Translations under genes and position numbers: made by a program
NCBI GenBank assembly: GCA_021802595.1
Contig: JAJZRT010000138.1
Coordinates: forward strand, 1 to 8,174
DNA from: Pseudomonadota bacterium
GTDB taxonomy: Bacteria; Pseudomonadota; Gammaproteobacteria; Burkholderiales; Thiobacillaceae
DNA length: 8,174 nucleotides
Reading direction: 5' to 3'
Notes under the pieces: model-generated
What the model was told of the DNA's origin: nothing
Database searches by the model: none
What the model saw: only the letters and a program-made list of their open reading frames with translations
Part shown: in pieces, positions 6,043 to 8,174 of the stretch
Layout of the letters: each line of letters starts with the position of its first letter
Position numbering within the stretch: the first letter of the stretch is position 1

Positions 6043-7119
6043 TCAGGTGATGATGCCGCCGCCCAGGCAGACCTCGCCGTCGTAGAGCACGACGGACTGG
6101 CCCGGCGTGACCGCCCATTGCGGGGCGTCGAACGCGAGCTCCAGCATGTTGCCGTCGAGTTTGGTGATGCAACAGGGCGCATCGGTCTGGCGGTAGCGGG
6201 TTTTCGCGGTGTAGGGCCTGTCGGGATCGGGCGCGACGCCGCTGATCCAGTTGAGCTGGCCGGCGGCGAGCGTGGTGCGCTTGAGCAGGGGATGGTCGTG
6301 GCCCTGCACGACGATGAGGGTGTTCGTAGCCATGTCCTTGGCGGCAACGAACCACGGCTCATCGCTGCCGTCCTTCTGCCCGCCGATGCCGAGGCCCTGG
6401 CGCTGGCCGAAGGTGTAGTACATCAGACCCTGATGCCGGCCGACGACGCGCCCGTCCGGGGTCTTCATGTCGCCTGGGTCGCGCGGCAGGTAGCGTTCGA
6501 GGAATTCGCGGAAGTTGCGCTCGCCGATGAAGCAAATGCCGGTGCTGTCCTTCTTGGCGGCGTTGGGCAGGCCGATTTCGGCGGCGATCCTGCGCACCTC
6601 GGGCTTGGGCAGGCGTGCCAGCGGAAACAGGGCAGGGGCGAGCTGCGTCTGGCTCAATCGATAGAGGAAATAACTCTGGTCCTTGTTGGCATCCAGCGCG
6701 CGCAGCAACGTGGCGCGGCCGCTGGCGTCCACACCCTTGCCGACGTAATGCCCGGTGGCGATGAATTCCGCGCCGCGCGCGATGGCGTCGTCGAGGAAGG
6801 CCTTGAACTTGATCTCGGCGTTGCACAGCACGTCGGGGTTGGGCGTGCGCCCGGCCTGGTATTCGGCGAGGAAGTAGCTGAACACGCGCTCCTTGTATTC
6901 GGCGGCGAAGTTGACCGCCTCGACCTCGATGCCGAGCACGTCGGCCACCGCCAGCACGTCGAGGAAGTCCTGGCGCGCGGTGCAGTGCCCGGTGTTGTCG
7001 TCGTCGTCCCAGTTCTTCATGAAGACGCCGAGCACGTCGTAGCCCTGCTGCTTCAGCAGATGGGCCGCGACGGCGGAATCGACGCCGCCCGACATGCCGA
7101 CGACGACGCGCGTGCTCAT
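6043..7119 (-). CDS. mnmA: tRNA-specific 2-thiouridylase MnmA
   Basis: MnmA adds the 2-thio group to wobble U34 of tRNA-Lys, tRNA-Glu and tRNA-Gln, using ATP and sulfur passed through a relay to a persulfide on the enzyme. The 358-residue protein has the PP-loop SGGVDS (10-15) for ATP, then [11 protein letters not shown] (31-41), the catalytic cysteine C99 in [12 protein letters not shown], the tRNA-binding region ATGHY (121-125), and the second catalytic cysteine C196 in [10 protein letters not shown]. The distances match the C102/C199 pair of the E. coli enzyme. The start ATG (7117-7119) overlaps the TGA of nudJ as ATGA, so the two are translationally coupled. An upstream extension of 40 codons in the open frame lies inside nudJ and is not conserved. 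It is the last gene of the rluE-nudJ-mnmA operon and is followed by an inverted-repeat cluster. Confidence 0.97.
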   Translation of the reverse strand: MSTRVVVGMSGGVDSAVAAHLLKQQGYDVLGVFMKNWDDDDNTGHCTARQDFLDVLAVADVLGIEVEAVNFAAEYKERVFSYFLAEYQAGRTPNPDVLCNAEIKFKAFLDDAIARGAEFIATGHYVGKGVDASGRATLLRALDANKDQSYFLYRLSQTQLAPALFPLARLPKPEVRRIAAEIGLPNAAKKDSTGICFIGERNFREFLERYLPRDPGDMKTPDGRVVGRHQGLMYYTFGQRQGLGIGGQKDGSDEPWFVAAKDMATNTLIVVQGHDHPLLKRTTLAAGQLNWISGVAPDPDRPYTAKTRYRQTDAPCCITKLDGNMLELAFDAPQWAVTPGQSVVLYDGEVCLGGGIIT

Positions 7120-7580
7120 GCGTGGCTCACGAAATCGAGCGGGAAGCGCCGTCCGGCCAGGTAGTCCTGCACGCAACGCATCACCAGCGGGCTGCGGTGC
7201 GGCGTGGGATGCACGGCGAGTTCGTCCGGCGTCAGCCACACGGCACGCACGATACCGTGGTCGAGCGGGCGTTCGGCGTCGAATCCGGTGTCACGGCAGA
7301 CGTAGGCGAAGCGGAGGTAGGTGATGTCGCGCTGCGGATAGTGCGTGGTGTAGCAGCCGAGCAGGGCGAGCGGTTCGACATGGTGCGCGGTTTCCTCCAG
7401 CGCCTCGCGGCGCACCGCCTCGATCAGCGTTTCCCCGCGCTCCCAGTGGCCGGCGGGCTGGTTGAGGCGCAGGCCTTCGGCGGTGTGTTCCTCTACCAGC
7501 AGGAACTTGCCGTCGCGTTCGACGATGGCGGCGGCGACGACATGGGGCATCCACTGTGTATTCAGACTGGGTTCAGACAT
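7116..7580 (-). CDS. nudJ: NUDIX hydrolase, NudJ-like phosphatase
   Basis: The 154-residue protein resembles E. coli NudJ (YmfB), a pyrophosphohydrolase that acts on nucleoside di- and triphosphates and on the thiamine precursor HMP-PP. The NUDIX box runs from G44 to H66: GHWERGE, a 7-residue spacer, then REALEETA. The metal-binding RE...EE residues are intact, but the usual glycine after EE-x is alanine (A65). Other NudJ-like features are [20 protein letters not shown] (12-31), NQPAGH (40-45), YLRFAYV in the second half and a [22 protein letters not shown] tail. The ATG at 7578-7580 overlaps the end of rluE by eight bases, with GGAAAG a short distance upstream as a possible ribosome binding site; an ATG ten codons further in is the alternative. 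The neighbours rluE and mnmA are the same as in E. coli, which supports the symbol. Confidence 0.88.
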   Translation of the reverse strand: MSEPSLNTQWMPHVVAAAIVERDGKFLLVEEHTAEGLRLNQPAGHWERGETLIEAVRREALEETAHHVEPLALLGCYTTHYPQRDITYLRFAYVCRDTGFDAERPLDHGIVRAVWLTPDELAVHPTPHRSPLVMRCVQDYLAGRRFPLDFVSHA

Positions 7581-8115
7581 GCAGTTCTTTCCATTCTCCG
7601 GGCTGCAAGGCGCCCAGGGTCCATTCGCCGACGGCGGCGCGGATCAGGCGCAGCGTCGGGAAGCCGATCTTCGCCGTCATCCGGCGCACCTGCCGGTTCT
7701 TGCCTTCGCTGATCGTGAGCTCGATCCATGCGGTGGGGATGCTGGCGCGATGCCGGATCGGCGGGTTGCGCGGCCACAGGCCGGCCGGCTCGTCGATCAG
7801 GCGCGCCCTGGCCGGGCGGGTGACGAAGTCGCCGAGATCGACGCCGCGGCGCAGGGGTTCGAGGTCGGCCTCAGTCGGCGCGCCCTCGACCTGCGCCCAG
7901 TAGGTTTTGGGCAGTTTGTGGCGGGGATCGGCGATGCGGCTCTGGAGCGCGCCGTCATCGGTTAAAATCAGCAGGCCTTCGCTGTCCGCATCCAGGCGTC
8001 CGGCTGCATAGACGCCCGGCAGCGCGAGGTGATCCTGCAAACCCTGCCAGCGGCCTTCGGCCGTGAACTGCGAGAGCACACCATAGGGTTTGTTGAACAA
8101 GATAAGACGCGACAC
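7573..8115 (-). CDS. rluE: 23S rRNA pseudouridine synthase, RluE type
   Basis: This RsuA/RluB/E/F-family pseudouridine synthase corresponds to RluE, which makes pseudouridine 2457 in E. coli 23S rRNA. It lacks an S4 domain, as RluE does. With the GTG start at 8113-8115 it has 180 residues beginning (M)[16 protein letters not shown]. The catalytic motif [18 protein letters not shown] has its aspartate at residue 42, followed by [56 protein letters not shown] and a GEWKEL tail. These agree closely with the E. coli protein. The frame stays open back to a TTG at 8128-8130, which would add five residues, with an in-frame TAA just upstream; neither start has a clear Shine-Dalgarno. I prefer GTG because homologs begin at xRxILFNKP. 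First gene of the rluE-nudJ-mnmA operon. Confidence 0.92.
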   Translation of the reverse strand: MSRLILFNKPYGVLSQFTAEGRWQGLQDHLALPGVYAAGRLDADSEGLLILTDDGALQSRIADPRHKLPKTYWAQVEGAPTEADLEPLRRGVDLGDFVTRPARARLIDEPAGLWPRNPPIRHRASIPTAWIELTISEGKNRQVRRMTAKIGFPTLRLIRAAVGEWTLGALQPGEWKELHV

Positions 8116-8136
8116 TTCGGGTGGGGACAAAGTCCC

Positions 8137-8142
8137 ATTTTA
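8137..8142 (-). promoter_or_regulatory. Candidate -10 element for the rluE operon
   Basis: On the minus strand TAAAAT matches five of six TATAAT bases and predicts a transcript start near 8130, which would leave only about 15 bases of leader before the GTG start of rluE. No convincing -35 box is seen at the right distance. The gap between the divergent genes is only about 40 bases, so promoters for both must overlap or extend into coding sequence. Confidence 0.3.
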
Positions 8143-8157
8143 TCGTTTCGAGACATT

Positions 8158-8174
8158 ATGAGCACACATATCCA
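8158..8174 (+). CDS. Start of a divergent gene, possibly isocitrate dehydrogenase
   Basis: An ATG at 8158 opens a frame reading MSTHI before the window ends. GAG at 8150-8152 is a weak possible ribosome binding site. In E. coli the gene divergent from rluE is icd (NADP-dependent isocitrate dehydrogenase), and some betaproteobacterial Icd proteins begin MSxxHIxVP, so icd is the best guess. Five codons cannot prove it, and the call rests mainly on gene order. Confidence 0.3.

Noticed and set aside
5866..7164. Long plus-strand open frame (432 codons) opposite mnmA
   Set aside because: Its start runs through the intergenic repeats (LSLSKPALSEVEG signature) and the rest is antisense to mnmA, with no domain and no ribosome binding site.
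1..8174. CRISPR array, insertion sequence, integrase or rRNA/tRNA gene
   Set aside because: No regularly spaced repeats, transposase or integrase motifs, or structural RNA patterns were found on either strand.

Overview
The window looks like a chromosomal segment of a high-GC proteobacterium, most likely a betaproteobacterium. I infer this from the GC-rich coding style, a betaproteobacterial-type threonine synthase C-terminus, and a gene order (rluE-nudJ-mnmA, with a divergent gene that may be icd) that also occurs in gammaproteobacteria such as E. coli. I cannot name the genus. Most of the window is housekeeping: amino-acid synthesis, tRNA charging and modification, rRNA modification, and repair or detoxification.

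Layout. Plus strand, left: the 3' end of thrC (1-246), an overlapping uracil-DNA-glycosylase-superfamily gene (to 865), a glutathione S-transferase gene (894-1508), a GC-rich palindromic repeat (1534-1571), and msrA (1605-2147). Minus strand, middle: a two-gene module in which an SMC/RecF/OLD-like AAA ATPase (2796-4001) is translationally coupled to a DUF4276 protein with a TOPRIM-like pattern of acidic residues (2212-2799). Minus strand, right: glnS (4056-5783), a repeat-bearing spacer (5784-6042), then the compact operon rluE -> nudJ -> mnmA (8115 down to 6043) with overlapping genes. The last 17 bases appear to start a divergent plus-strand gene.

The accessory item is the ATPase/DUF4276 pair. 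It is visibly less GC-rich than its neighbours (for example 28 and 25 G+C in the 60-base blocks at 2221 and 3841, against 38 and 38 at 5041 and 6841). It sits between two housekeeping genes, and its ATPase-plus-TOPRIM logic resembles OLD-family, Gabija and PARIS anti-phage systems. I read it as a probable horizontally acquired defence module; the function is inference.

The other genes act largely independently. MnmA thiolates U34 of certain tRNAs and GlnRS charges tRNA-Gln, one of the tRNAs MnmA modifies. RluE pseudouridylates 23S rRNA. MsrA repairs oxidised methionine, and the UDG-like protein probably belongs to base-excision repair. Non-coding stretches are short (all under 300 bases). The most structured is 5784-6042, which holds two small palindromes and a cluster of a dispersed inverted repeat.
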